DNA from: Glaciecola sp964195425
Lineage (GTDB): Bacteria; Pseudomonadota; Gammaproteobacteria; Enterobacterales; Alteromonadaceae
DNA length: 64,000 nucleotides
Direction of reading: 5' to 3'
Assembly: GCA_964195425.1 (NCBI GenBank)
Contig: CAXMOM010000028.1
Location: 8,504-72,503 of the forward strand
The position numbers and the translations under genes were made by a program. Below the pieces are notes generated by a model. It had not been told where the DNA came from, did no database searches, and was given only the letters and a program-made list of their open reading frames with translations. Within the stretch, counting starts at the first letter, position 1. Each line of letters opens with the position of its first letter. Of this stretch, positions 55,236-64,000 are shown piece by piece.

Positions 55236-56591
55236 ATGAGCTTCTTGAAAACATCACATAGCAATGCAAATAGCACTTCAAGCATTCGCGATAATACTCT
55301 TGGGTCTGTTTGTGACAGGCCATCAACATTGAAATTAAAAAAGCTGCTCGTCGGGCTTTTTAACCGGCCCGCTCTTGGCGCGCTTACCACAATATTGATT
55401 TTAAGCGCATCGTCTTTCAATGCAAGTGCCTTGCAAAACGATGACGTAGCAAAGTTAGTGGCCGCAAACAAAGTTAACTTTGCACAATGCATGAGCACTA
55501 AAAAAGAAGAAGCACTCATTGCAGGCGTTAGCCAAAGTAGAGTCGACGCTGAGTTTGGCAGGTTTACATTTATTCCAAGAGTTATAGAACTAGATCGCAG
55601 CCAACCAGAGTTTGTATCAACCTTCCCTAACTACTTTTCAAAACGGGTTAACACATGGCGTATTGATAAGGGTCGTGAAAAATATGCACAGCATCGCGAT
55701 TTTTTAAAAACACTCACCGCAAAGTATGGTATCCCCGGTCACTACTTGGTTGCTTTTTGGGGCCTAGAAACCAATTACGGTGGCTACAAAGGAAAAATGT
55801 CAACGCTCGATTCTTTAGCCACTTTAGCCTGTGATGAGAGGCGCAGTAAGTTCTTCTCTCAGGAATTATTTTTAGCATTGAAATTGATGGATTCTCAAGG
55901 TCTTACTCGTGAAGGTATGCAAGGCTCTTGGGCGGGTGCTATGGGTCATACTCAGTTTATGCCTACAACTTATACAAATTACGCCATAGATGGCGATGAT
56001 GACGGCAAAATCGACCTCTGGAAAAGTGAAAAAGATGCTTTGGCTTCCGGTGCAAATTTTTTATGGCAATTAGGCTGGAAACCCGGGCTTCGTTGGGGTC
56101 GTGAAGTAAAGCTCCCGCAGGAATTTGACTACCAATTAGCAAATAAAGAAGTAAAAACAATTTCGCAGTGGAAAGCTCTTGGTATTTTGCAGGGCAATGG
56201 AAACGACTTACCTGACAGCGATATAGACTCACGTTTACGAGTACCTGCAGGTTACGAAGGACCCGCATTTTTAACCTACGCTAATTTTCGTATTATTATG
56301 CGTTGGAACAACAGTGAGTTTTACGCCATTGCGGTGGGCCAACTTGCAAATCAAATTGCAGGCGGTGTTGGTTTACATGCAACACTACCTGATTTACCCA
56401 GCTTTAAAATATCTGACATTGCTAAGCTTCAATCTAAACTCAATCTCTTAGGTTTCGACGTGGGTGGTGCCGACGGTATTATGGGCCCAGGTACTCGCGA
56501 AGGCATTAGACAGTTTCAGGCCAAAAATGGCTTAGTAGCAGATGGTTTTCCTTCACCCACCACCATTGATGCTGTGTTAAACACTCAGTAG
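55236..56591 (+). CDS. MltB-type lytic murein transglycosylase with C-terminal PG-binding domain
   Basis: The 451-residue protein (counting from the ATG at 55236) has an N-terminal hydrophobic export signal (ILILSASSFNASALQ). An MltB-like transglycosylase domain follows with catalytic Glu178 in FWGLETNYGGYKG, GAMGHTQFMPTTYTNYA and DLWKSEKDALASGANFL. A C-terminal peptidoglycan-binding domain ends the protein (KLNLLGFDVGGADGIMGPGT). The start is uncertain: a TTG at 55212 is in frame, and the signal itself may begin near residue 35, so the first 30-40 residues may be untranslated. It cleaves glycan chains with formation of anhydro-muropeptides. Confidence 0.9.
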   Translation: MSFLKTSHSNANSTSSIRDNTLGSVCDRPSTLKLKKLLVGLFNRPALGALTTILILSASSFNASALQNDDVAKLVAANKVNFAQCMSTKKEEALIAGVSQSRVDAEFGRFTFIPRVIELDRSQPEFVSTFPNYFSKRVNTWRIDKGREKYAQHRDFLKTLTAKYGIPGHYLVAFWGLETNYGGYKGKMSTLDSLATLACDERRSKFFSQELFLALKLMDSQGLTREGMQGSWAGAMGHTQFMPTTYTNYAIDGDDDGKIDLWKSEKDALASGANFLWQLGWKPGLRWGREVKLPQEFDYQLANKEVKTISQWKALGILQGNGNDLPDSDIDSRLRVPAGYEGPAFLTYANFRIIMRWNNSEFYAIAVGQLANQIAGGVGLHATLPDLPSFKISDIAKLQSKLNLLGFDVGGADGIMGPGTREGIRQFQAKNGLVADGFPSPTTIDAVLNTQ

Positions 56592-56630
56592 CAGCATACT
56601 TACATGTTATTTGTATTTTGGAGATGAATT

Positions 56631-57479
56631 TTGCGTAGTACATACAGGTTAGTAATAGATTGCCCAGACCAAGTGGGCTTGGTTGCCGCCGTTTCACAAT
56701 TTTTAGCTTCAGTAAATGCCAGTATTCTAGAAGCGAGTCATCATACCGATATTAAATTGGCGCGCTTTTTTATGCGCCACGAAATTGATGCCAACTCGCT
56801 CAAACTAGACCATATAGCATTTAAACAAGCCTTCGCTGAAGTCGCACAAATATACGATATGCGGTGGACGCTTAACAGTTCAGACAAAAAACCTAAAGTA
56901 GCCTTACTCGTTAGTAAAGAAGAACATTGCTTAAATGACGTGTTGCATAGATGGCACACAGGCGAACTAAACTGCGATATCCCCTGTATTATCGCCAACC
57001 ACCATAGTATGCAGAAGTATGCAGATTGGTATGAAATACCGTTTCACTTCATCGATTTTAGCAACAAGGTTGCAGCATTCGCTGAAATTGAAAAGCTCAT
57101 TCAAAGGTATGAAATCGATTTAACTGTGCTCGCAAGGTTTATGCAAATCATTCCCGATACACTTTGCCAACGCCTTGCAGGTAAAATAATTAATATACAT
57201 CATAGTTTTTTACCCTCTTTTGTTGGTGCAAAACCCTATCAGCAGGCTTATGACAGAGGCGTGAAGCTGATTGGCGCGACCTGCCATTACGTTACAAGCG
57301 TACTAGATGAGGGCCCTATTATAGAGCAAGAAGTAATGCGTATTTCCCATAGCGACAGTAGCCAAGATATGGTTCGTAAAGGTAAGCGCTGTGAAATTAA
57401 CGCCCTTGCCAATGGTCTACGCTACCATATTGAAGATAGAGTGATTATCTGCGAACGTAAAACCATTGTCTTTAACTAG
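56631..57479 (+). CDS. purU: Formyltetrahydrofolate deformylase
   Basis: The 282-residue protein has an N-terminal ACT domain (RLVIDCPDQVGLVAAVSQFL) and a formyltransferase-like domain with the active-site region NIHHSFLPSFVGAKPYQQAY and LIGATCHYVTSVLDEGPIIEQ. It releases formate from 10-formyl-tetrahydrofolate, balancing one-carbon pools. The start is TTG at 56631, after TGGAG at 7 bases, because the nearby ATG at 56624 is out of frame. It lies just downstream of the lytic transglycosylase gene, which is probably unrelated. Confidence 0.94.
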   Translation: MRSTYRLVIDCPDQVGLVAAVSQFLASVNASILEASHHTDIKLARFFMRHEIDANSLKLDHIAFKQAFAEVAQIYDMRWTLNSSDKKPKVALLVSKEEHCLNDVLHRWHTGELNCDIPCIIANHHSMQKYADWYEIPFHFIDFSNKVAAFAEIEKLIQRYEIDLTVLARFMQIIPDTLCQRLAGKIINIHHSFLPSFVGAKPYQQAYDRGVKLIGATCHYVTSVLDEGPIIEQEVMRISHSDSSQDMVRKGKRCEINALANGLRYHIEDRVIICERKTIVFN

Positions 57480-57493
57480 TAAATAAAGCTTAA

Positions 57494-58855
57494 CTAATTA
57501 TCCAGTATAGGGCGCAATACACTCATGGTGTATTCCACAGAGCCTGCATTTTTCAACAACACTCTTAGCCCTCTTTCACCGTCTTTGATAGCGTCTTCGG
57601 GGCGAGACAACCAATGCGCTAGTACACCCAGTAGTTCGTCCTCAGACTTAGTAATCATTAACGCGTTTTGCGAGGCCAAGTGTTTACAAATGCTTGGGTT
57701 GTTAAATATGCTAGGCCCCATTGCGATGGGTTTCGAATACAAAGCGGCTTCAAGAGCATTATGACCGCCCTTGTGCGCAAAGCTACCGCCAACAAATGCC
57801 ACGTTACATATGCTGTAACATGCTTTTAGCCAGCCCATTGTATCTACTAATAAACAATCAATAGGCCCGTTTAGGGGTGTTGAGCGTTTGCTTCGATCTG
57901 ACTTCAAAAGGCCACTACTTTTTGACACTCTAGCCACCTTAAACCCAGTCGCCTGCATGTTTTGGCTAACCTCTTCGAATCGGTGAGGATGCCGCGGAAC
58001 AACAATCAACACAAGGTCTGTATGTATTTGTTTAAGTTTACTATAGGTATCTAGTAATATTTTTTCTTCAGGATCGTGAGTAGAAGCGGCAAGTAATATA
58101 GGTCTGTTACCTAGTTTATAATCGGCCACTATTTTTTTACCCAATTCTTCATCATCGCTGTTAGGCAATAGATCAAACTTCATATTTCGCGACAACTTTA
58201 CTCTGCTTTTATAAACACCGAAGGCTAAAAAATTTTCAAACGACTCTGAGCTTTGCGCACAAATAAAGCTAAACTGCCGATAGGTTCGCCGAAACAACCA
58301 CGAAAAACGCCTATAGCTCATTAGCGACTTCGTCGTCATACGCGCATTAATAAGTACCACAGGTAAATGACGTTTTGAACAGGCATTAAGCATGTTGGGC
58401 CACACTTCTACTTCCGTGACTAATACTAAACAGGGTTTTAACTTATTATAGAATCGGTTAACAAATAAAGGAATATCCACCGGTAAATAATGATGCTGCA
58501 CCCTATCTTTGAACATATTATACGCATGCACGGCACCAGTAGTGGATGAGGTAGTGAGAGTGATCGCCAAATTTGGGTATTCTTCTAGCAAAGAATGAAC
58601 TAATCCATTTGCCGCATTTATTTCACCTACCGATACACAATGAATATGAATGCCGCCGGTTTTCGTTAGCGTACCCACTCTACCAAACCGCTCCCAAACA
58701 AAGCGATGTTTTAATTGTTCAGCTGAATGGTTTAATTTCTTTTTAAATACCAACAATATAATAGGCAGCAAACAACATAGCAAAAGAGTATACGCAAAGC
58801 GAGTTGCGTGATATCGAAACGAAGCTGGTTTTAAAGATCGTACATTTTGCGTCAT
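57494..58855 (-). CDS. waaA: 3-deoxy-D-manno-octulosonic acid transferase
   Basis: The 453-residue protein is a GT30 transferase with an N-terminal membrane anchor (YTLLLCCLLPIILLV). The KDO-transferase landmarks are GGIHIHCVSVGEINAANGL, YLPVDIPLFVNRF and VTEVEVWPNMLN, then LLAASTHDPEE and the C-terminal GGSFAHKGGHNALEAALY. It adds KDO to lipid IVA on the cytoplasmic face of the inner membrane, an essential step of lipid A-core assembly. It is convergent with purU and precedes moaA on the same strand, without evident functional link. Confidence 0.95.
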   Translation of the reverse strand: MTQNVRSLKPASFRYHATRFAYTLLLCCLLPIILLVFKKKLNHSAEQLKHRFVWERFGRVGTLTKTGGIHIHCVSVGEINAANGLVHSLLEEYPNLAITLTTSSTTGAVHAYNMFKDRVQHHYLPVDIPLFVNRFYNKLKPCLVLVTEVEVWPNMLNACSKRHLPVVLINARMTTKSLMSYRRFSWLFRRTYRQFSFICAQSSESFENFLAFGVYKSRVKLSRNMKFDLLPNSDDEELGKKIVADYKLGNRPILLAASTHDPEEKILLDTYSKLKQIHTDLVLIVVPRHPHRFEEVSQNMQATGFKVARVSKSSGLLKSDRSKRSTPLNGPIDCLLVDTMGWLKACYSICNVAFVGGSFAHKGGHNALEAALYSKPIAMGPSIFNNPSICKHLASQNALMITKSEDELLGVLAHWLSRPEDAIKDGERGLRVLLKNAGSVEYTMSVLRPILDN

Positions 58856-58899
58856 AAGTTGCGCGAATTTGGTTTAATTAGCTGCTTTAAAGCCATCCA

Positions 58900-59871
58900 T
58901 TACCCACCTAACATAGCTAAATGCTTGGTCGCACCTGTTTTTCTGTCGTGCAGGAAATGGGTGGCTTTTTTAGTCGCAACTATAGATTTTAAGTAAGCGA
59001 GTAGTTCATCTCGATCTTTGGTGTTAAGGCCCCAGCGTAAGTCATATCCTTGCTCACCAAACAAACACAAATGCAGTTTTCCTATGGCAGACACTCTAAG
59101 CCTATTACAACTATCGCAAAAACCGCTTTCATAAGGTGATATTAGGCCAATTTTTCCTGCATAGTTTGGGTGTTGATACACTTTTGCTGGACCGGCTAAT
59201 TTATCGGTCAAAACTTGAGTAAACCCTCTATTTTGTAGATTTTCTTGAATATTCGACGCTCGTAAATGCTGTTGCTCAAAGAAAATAGGGTTGTCGCCGG
59301 TTTCCATCAGTTCAATAAATCTGAAAGTAATAGGTTTGTCTTTTACAAAGGCCAATACATTATCAAGCACGCTTGCATTAAATTGCTTCATAAGTACAAG
59401 GTTGAGTTTTACTTCTAGCCCAATATTAGCCGCAATTTCAACGCCTTCTAATATACCGGCAAGATCGCTGTACCCGGTAATAAGTTGAAATTGCTTAGGG
59501 TCAAAACTATCAATGCTAACGTTAACACTGCTAAGACCGGCCTCTTTGTATTGCTTGGCCATTTTCGCGAGCCTGAAGCCATTTGTAGTAAGCGCTATCT
59601 TCTCAATGTAAGTTTGATTACGGACAGTTTCAATAATTTTTGATAAATCTGAACGTAGGGTTGGCTCACCGCCTGTAATTCTAACTTTTTTTGTGCCTAG
59701 CTCTGCAAAAACCGACACTATTTGCTGTATTTCAGGCAAGTCGAGAAAACGCTGTTTGTGCTCTTTTTTGTATCCATCGGGCAAACAATATTGGCAACTA
59801 AAATTACACACGTCGGTAACAGAAAGTCTCAAATATTCAAACTGTCGATTAAATTTGTCTGATAACACCAT
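58900..59871 (-). CDS. moaA: GTP 3',8-cyclase (molybdenum cofactor synthesis)
   Basis: The 323-residue radical SAM enzyme has the N-terminal cluster motif CNFSCQYCLPDGY, the GGEPTLRSDL segment and the second cluster cysteines in GFCDSCNRLRVSAIGKLHLC, and ends with the conserved GG. It converts GTP to 3',8-cyclo-GTP, the first step of molybdopterin synthesis. No other moa genes are nearby in the window. Length is normal. Confidence 0.95.
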   Translation of the reverse strand: MVLSDKFNRQFEYLRLSVTDVCNFSCQYCLPDGYKKEHKQRFLDLPEIQQIVSVFAELGTKKVRITGGEPTLRSDLSKIIETVRNQTYIEKIALTTNGFRLAKMAKQYKEAGLSSVNVSIDSFDPKQFQLITGYSDLAGILEGVEIAANIGLEVKLNLVLMKQFNASVLDNVLAFVKDKPITFRFIELMETGDNPIFFEQQHLRASNIQENLQNRGFTQVLTDKLAGPAKVYQHPNYAGKIGLISPYESGFCDSCNRLRVSAIGKLHLCLFGEQGYDLRWGLNTKDRDELLAYLKSIVATKKATHFLHDRKTGATKHLAMLGG

Positions 59872-60048
59872 AGCGTTTTACGTGATTACCTTAATAAGTC
59901 GAAAAGCGTTGCTAGTGCTAACACTATAAATCGTAAGCCATCTATATGCTACAAAATGCGGGTAACTGTTTCAACAATATGACTTAAATTTCTGGTAGAT
60001 ATGCCGATATAATTAACATGAAGCTTTTTTTACAAAAAATTCGACTGC

Positions 60049-63000
60049 ATGAAAATTAATGCTAACGCGCCCGACAAAATACTATCGCTGCTATTAGAAA
60101 TAGCAAAGTGTTCGTTTGTGCGTGTCACTGAATTCAAAAGAAACGGACATATTCGTCACCAATTTGGTGAACTCGAACATGCCCTGATTGTTGACGAGCC
60201 TATTAATCAGGAAAATAGTCACTTTGTAGAGGAACAAATTCTGCATTTTGGCGATTACCAATTTAATATAAGTATTTTAAGTCCAAAACACACGCACATT
60301 GAATGCACTATTTTATTTGAACCAGACACGTTCTCTGTTAATCCAGATATTTCAAATCAAAAGCTCATTACACTAGAGCCCAGCAATCGCAAACCTACTT
60401 TGTCGATTTCTGCCAATTCCGCGCTTACTATTATAGAATTAGTTCATCACCAAGCACTTCCCAAATTCATTATCCAGCTTAGATCACATCTAGCTAATGA
60501 AGCGCTCACTCAGTCGCCAGAAGCCGAGCCATTAGAGAAACAGCAAAAAGGGTTAACTTCATTACTGCTTCAAACAATGTCAGTAACCATTGAGAGCTTG
60601 CAGCTTGTTAACCATTATAAACAATTAACCAGCGATAGCCTCACTAAGCTGCACAGCAGGACCGCTCTACAAGCCGGCATAGATGAGAAAATTCAGCACT
60701 CAAGCATGGTACTTTGCATGGTGCATTGTATCGACTTTCAAAACGTAAACCGAAAGTTTGGCCAAGCAAATGGTGATACTGTCCTGCATGAAATAGCAGG
60801 TGTAATTGAAAAGAATACCCGTAAAGAAGATATTTGTGGACGTTTTAGGGGCGCCTTATTTGGCATTGCTATCAATGCAAACTCGGCAGAAGACGGTTTT
60901 ATTTTGGCCAATAAACTACAAACTGCATTACACAATAAAGTGTATCTACAAAACGTAATAAGGCTCACCTTTAATATTGGTATTGCCTTCGTTAGCCAAG
61001 AAGAAGATAAGATTGACGCAGGCTCCGCATCAAGTTTACTTATCCATAGGTCTGAACAGGCTTTAAAAGCAGCCCAAAATACGTCTAATCCCACAATTGT
61101 GCAGTGGGAACCCGATAAGTTTCGTTTAGATCAGCAAGAGTTCAACTATTTGGGCGGTATTTTTACGCCTGACAACGTCACGAATTATCGTAACATGTTG
61201 TTATTATGGGATATTACATCAATTATTGCTGATGAGCATACCTTTGAAAGATTATTGAAAAGTGTGGTCGAACGCCTTGCCTTTACCTTTGAATTTGCTT
61301 ATGCCGGCATCGTTAATATAGGCGACACAGGTGATAAAACTACCTTAGCACAGCAACAAGAACACCCGTCGATCTCAAAGAACTATAGCTTTGAGCTACA
61401 AAATGCTACGGAGATTATTGATTTGGAATGGGCAACTCACCCATATCAAGACCTTGTATTTACCGCAGCAAAGCTTGCTCTTGAAAACTCACAGCATACC
61501 GAGTATCAAGAAGATGGCTTGAATTCATTAGTGATACCATTAGGGAATGACACCAATGAATGCTTTTTTATTATGGGTCATAATGAACTACTCGATTTAA
61601 CCCACGACACCGTAATGCTGTTTGTAGGTTTTGCTAGGCAATTAGGCAAAGCCTCTAAGCGAAGCCAGCTTGAAGACCAACTAAACAAAAACCTAGAACA
61701 ACAAAATGCGAAATTATCACAAGAGCTCTTGGAACTAAAAACTGGCATGCAATCTAGCGCACTTGTATATAGAAGCGCTAAAATGCAAAGAATTGTTGAA
61801 CAAACCCAACGAGCCGCGCAAACCGATGCCACCGTATTAATAACCGGTGAAAGTGGTACGGGTAAAGAAAAACTTATCAATGCGATACATTTACTTAGCC
61901 CTCGTAACAAAAGTCCACTGGTAATTGTTGACTGCGGATCTATACCCGAAACACTTATTGAATCTGAATTATTCGGGCATATAAAAGGCGCCTTTGCGGG
62001 TTCACAAAGCAGTAGCACAGGTAAAATCCAAGCGGCTGACGGCGGTATCTTAGTACTAGATGAAATTGGAGAGTTACCAATAGCCATGCAGCCTAAACTG
62101 CTGCGCTTTGCACAAGAAAAACAATATACACCCGTAGGCGGCAATAAACCGGTCGCTGTTGATGTAAAAATTGTAGCGGTTACCAATCGCGACCTTACTT
62201 TTGAAGTGTCTCAAGGAAAATTCAGAAAAGATTTATTTTACCGACTTAACGTAGTTAGTTTACATAGCCCGCCGTTACGAGAACGCATTGAAGATATCGA
62301 CTTACTTTGCCAACATTTTTTAAGTAAATTTTCACTACAGTTTGAAATGGGCAAGAAACGCCTAAGCCAAGAAACGATTGAGCTTATGCGACAATATGCT
62401 TGGCCAGGAAATATTCGGGAGCTCGAGAACAAGTTGATGCAAGCAAGCTTGCTTACCATTGGTGATGAAATACAGTTTGCTGATTTGAACCTAGATCCAG
62501 CTGAAACTGTCCATACTAAACAAGCTCGAATATTGCAAAGCGGCAGCCAACTGCAGCATCACGAACAAATTTCACAATCACATAGTGGACACGAGCAATT
62601 TGCGCCTATGCAGATTGCCTCATCAAACTCGCACATGCCAGCACACTTTGCTCAAGGCACAGCTGAAAAGTTTACAGAAGTGTTATCAGAAAATGAATGG
62701 TGTATGCAATTTTCTCAAAGTATTGGGAATTTACTCGCGTCTCTAAACATGCATACCATGCTAAGTGTGTCGATAGGCAACTCTATTGATTTGGTATTGC
62801 TGAATATGGCGCAAAAAGAGTGTCATTCACACGCAAAAACCGCGGTTTTATTACAATTGCCTATAAGCACAGCGCGCAGACGGCTTCAAAAACCTATGCC
62901 TAATTTGGTAATGTTTGATAATGATGTCACTTGGCAAGCATTAGTAGACTTACTTGAGCAAATAGTCAGTAGCCAAGTTCAATTAAATGGACCGGTAGAA

Positions 63001-63132
63001 GTAATAAGGAACCTTATTGCGCAGAATATTTTAGAGTTACATTCTACTAACATGGCCTTGGCTTCCAAACTAATGGGTGTTAGCGAACCCACCATGTATA
63101 AACTACGAAAACAGCTCCAAAGCCACCCTTAA
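60049..63132 (+). CDS. Large regulator: degenerate GGDEF, GAF-like and sigma-54-type AAA+ domain with HTH
   Basis: The 1027-residue protein has an N-terminal domain of about 185 residues that I cannot assign. A GGDEF-like domain (about 200-360) follows in which the signature reads RFRGALFG, so it is probably catalytically dead, then a GAF-like region (about 400-545). A coiled segment leads to an AAA+ ATPase domain (about 580-815) with Walker A GESGTGKEKLINAI, Walker B GGILVLDEIGEL and the usual PLRERIEDI and WPGNIRELEN. The loop that contacts sigma-54, normally GAFTGA, reads GAFAGS. A C-terminal Fis-type helix-turn-helix (LASKLMGVSEPTMYKL) ends it. It may have lost sigma-54 activation and act as another kind of AAA+ regulator; the target is unknown. 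Confidence 0.88.
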   Translation: MKINANAPDKILSLLLEIAKCSFVRVTEFKRNGHIRHQFGELEHALIVDEPINQENSHFVEEQILHFGDYQFNISILSPKHTHIECTILFEPDTFSVNPDISNQKLITLEPSNRKPTLSISANSALTIIELVHHQALPKFIIQLRSHLANEALTQSPEAEPLEKQQKGLTSLLLQTMSVTIESLQLVNHYKQLTSDSLTKLHSRTALQAGIDEKIQHSSMVLCMVHCIDFQNVNRKFGQANGDTVLHEIAGVIEKNTRKEDICGRFRGALFGIAINANSAEDGFILANKLQTALHNKVYLQNVIRLTFNIGIAFVSQEEDKIDAGSASSLLIHRSEQALKAAQNTSNPTIVQWEPDKFRLDQQEFNYLGGIFTPDNVTNYRNMLLLWDITSIIADEHTFERLLKSVVERLAFTFEFAYAGIVNIGDTGDKTTLAQQQEHPSISKNYSFELQNATEIIDLEWATHPYQDLVFTAAKLALENSQHTEYQEDGLNSLVIPLGNDTNECFFIMGHNELLDLTHDTVMLFVGFARQLGKASKRSQLEDQLNKNLEQQNAKLSQELLELKTGMQSSALVYRSAKMQRIVEQTQRAAQTDATVLITGESGTGKEKLINAIHLLSPRNKSPLVIVDCGSIPETLIESELFGHIKGAFAGSQSSSTGKIQAADGGILVLDEIGELPIAMQPKLLRFAQEKQYTPVGGNKPVAVDVKIVAVTNRDLTFEVSQGKFRKDLFYRLNVVSLHSPPLRERIEDIDLLCQHFLSKFSLQFEMGKKRLSQETIELMRQYAWPGNIRELENKLMQASLLTIGDEIQFADLNLDPAETVHTKQARILQSGSQLQHHEQISQSHSGHEQFAPMQIASSNSHMPAHFAQGTAEKFTEVLSENEWCMQFSQSIGNLLASLNMHTMLSVSIGNSIDLVLLNMAQKECHSHAKTAVLLQLPISTARRRLQKPMPNLVMFDNDVTWQALVDLLEQIVSSQVQLNGPVEVIRNLIAQNILELHSTNMALASKLMGVSEPTMYKLRKQLQSHP

Positions 63133-63367
63133 TTATTCCAGCGCTGTTCTTAATGAATTAAGCAACTAACAAGCTAATTACATTCAATCAAAAACTTAGG
63201 ACCGCTCAAACGCTTACCCTCTTAGTTACGCTACGCGGCCGTTTGGTTACTCTGTATCTTGACATTCGGTCTGAAGCCCTAGAATTATGGGCTGATTAAT
63301 TAGTTTTACTCTTCTGATATTAATATCTTGGAATTTGCCGCCAAGGCCCCTAACGCTTACCCGAAGG

Positions 63368-64000
63368 TTAACGATTTAAAACGCTTGTCCACCAAGCATC
63401 GTTCGCTAAGTACCACTGAATAGTTTTACGAATGCCCGTTTCAAAGCTCTCTTTGGGTGCATATGCAATTTCATTTTTTGACTTAGTCGCATCTATTGCA
63501 TATCGCCTGTCATGCCCAGGGCGATCTGTTACATATTCAATTAATGACTTTGTTTGTTGATTTGCTGCGGCTTTTGCTAATGGAAACTTAACGGCCAATC
63601 CAGGCTGCTTGGCAAACTCCTCACCTATGAGCTCACACACGAGATTGACGATGTCGATATTCGCCCATTCGTTGTTGCCGCCAATGTTATAGCACTCACC
63701 TACCCTTCCTTTTTGTAAGACTAGATCGATACCGTAAGCGTGGTCTTCCACGAATAACCAATCTCGTATTTGTTGTCCATCACCGTAAATAGGCAGGTTT
63801 TTGTTTTGCAAAATATTAATGATAACCAAGGGAATTAGCTTTTCCGGAAAATGATATGGACCATAGTTGTTAGAACAGTTACTGGTGGTTACTTGCAAGC
63901 CATATGTATGATGGTAAGCCCGCACTAAGTGGGCGCTCGCCGCTTTACTAGCGGAATAAGGTGAATAAGGCACATAAGGGTGATCTTCTGCAAACGCCGG
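63368..64000 (-). CDS. rfbB: dTDP-glucose 4,6-dehydratase, C-terminal part (N-terminus outside window)
   Basis: The frame is open to the right edge, so the N-terminal Rossmann part lies outside the window. About 210 residues are visible, starting before PYSPYSASKAASAHLVRAY with the catalytic YxxxK (Tyr-Ser-Ala-Ser-Lys). They continue with TSNCSNNYGPYHFPEKLIPL, DGQQIRDWLFVEDHAYGID, YNIGGNNEWANIDIV and DRPGHDRRYAIDATK. The enzyme makes dTDP-4-keto-6-deoxyglucose for rhamnose and other deoxysugars. It is probably the last gene of a polysaccharide operon that continues to the right. Confidence 0.93.
   Translation of the reverse strand, partial: PAFAEDHPYVPYSPYSASKAASAHLVRAYHHTYGLQVTTSNCSNNYGPYHFPEKLIPLVIINILQNKNLPIYGDGQQIRDWLFVEDHAYGIDLVLQKGRVGECYNIGGNNEWANIDIVNLVCELIGEEFAKQPGLAVKFPLAKAAANQQTKSLIEYVTDRPGHDRRYAIDATKSKNEIAYAPKESFETGIRKTIQWYLANDAWWTSVLNR

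Noticed and set aside
59880..60048. Molybdenum cofactor riboswitch upstream of moaA
   Set aside because: No conserved long stem or tetraloop-like structure could be found in the short AT-rich gap.
63133..63367. Possible repeat or regulatory element left of the dehydratase gene
   Set aside because: The stretch shows no clear dyad, repeat or gene; it is only a normal intergenic gap.

Overview
The window looks like the chromosome of a marine gammaproteobacterium of the Alteromonadales type. This is inferred from the low-GC coding style, the gene set (339-residue PyrB, HemL, GlnK-AmtB, PBP1b, WaaA, PurU, MoaA) and the many lipoproteins and RND components. No rRNA, tRNA, insertion sequence or CRISPR array was seen.

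Layout. Positions 1-4760: a truncated RND efflux pump, its membrane-fusion partner and a divergent TetR repressor with a near-perfect 22-bp operator between them. 4849-7763: a PaiA/PaiB-like acetyltransferase and FMN-binding protein pair, divergent from a MocR-type regulator that ends in a strong terminator. 7778-17732: a sparse, decaying stretch with four broken genes, several lipoproteins and secreted proteins of unknown role, a DUF885 protein and a DMT transporter. One broken gene is a secreted discoidin-domain protein joined to the end of a di-haem oxidoreductase. 17962-27987: housekeeping and metabolic genes (pyrB, hemL, a cyclase, an ABC transporter with His-rich loops, DyP peroxidase, gamma-glutamyltransferase, PQQ-type sugar dehydrogenase).

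28171-49645 is the centre of interest: a nonribosomal peptide cluster. On the minus strand lie a phosphopantetheinyl transferase and a GT1 glycosyltransferase. On the plus strand lie a HupE/UreJ-like membrane protein, then an acyl-CoA-dehydrogenase-like flavoprotein, a free adenylating enzyme and a free carrier protein. These three are the standard set that turns proline into pyrrole-2-carboxyl-carrier. They are followed by three synthetases: C-A-T-E (1909 aa), C-A-T-E (1655 aa) and C-T-TE (837 aa), with an outer-membrane barrel gene between the last two. In the first synthetase the A domain is interrupted between motifs A8 and A9 by a complete PP-loop (adenine nucleotide alpha-hydrolase) domain with a four-cysteine N-terminal motif, an SGGKDSS loop and further cysteines. 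Its binding-pocket residues read as asparagine-like. I know of no described NRPS with this insertion. It suggests on-line thioamide, amidine or nitrile formation on a carrier-bound residue. The release domain has a cysteine nucleophile (GMCTG), and the last module has no A domain. The proposed product is a pyrrole-capped short peptide with two D-residues and an ATP-dependent modification, perhaps glycosylated.

49784-64000: two VOC-fold proteins, a terminator, amtB and glnK with a recognisable sigma-54 promoter and NtrC site, mrcB, a lytic transglycosylase, purU, waaA, moaA, a large GGDEF/AAA+ regulator with an altered sigma-54 contact loop, and a truncated dTDP-glucose 4,6-dehydratase at the right edge.
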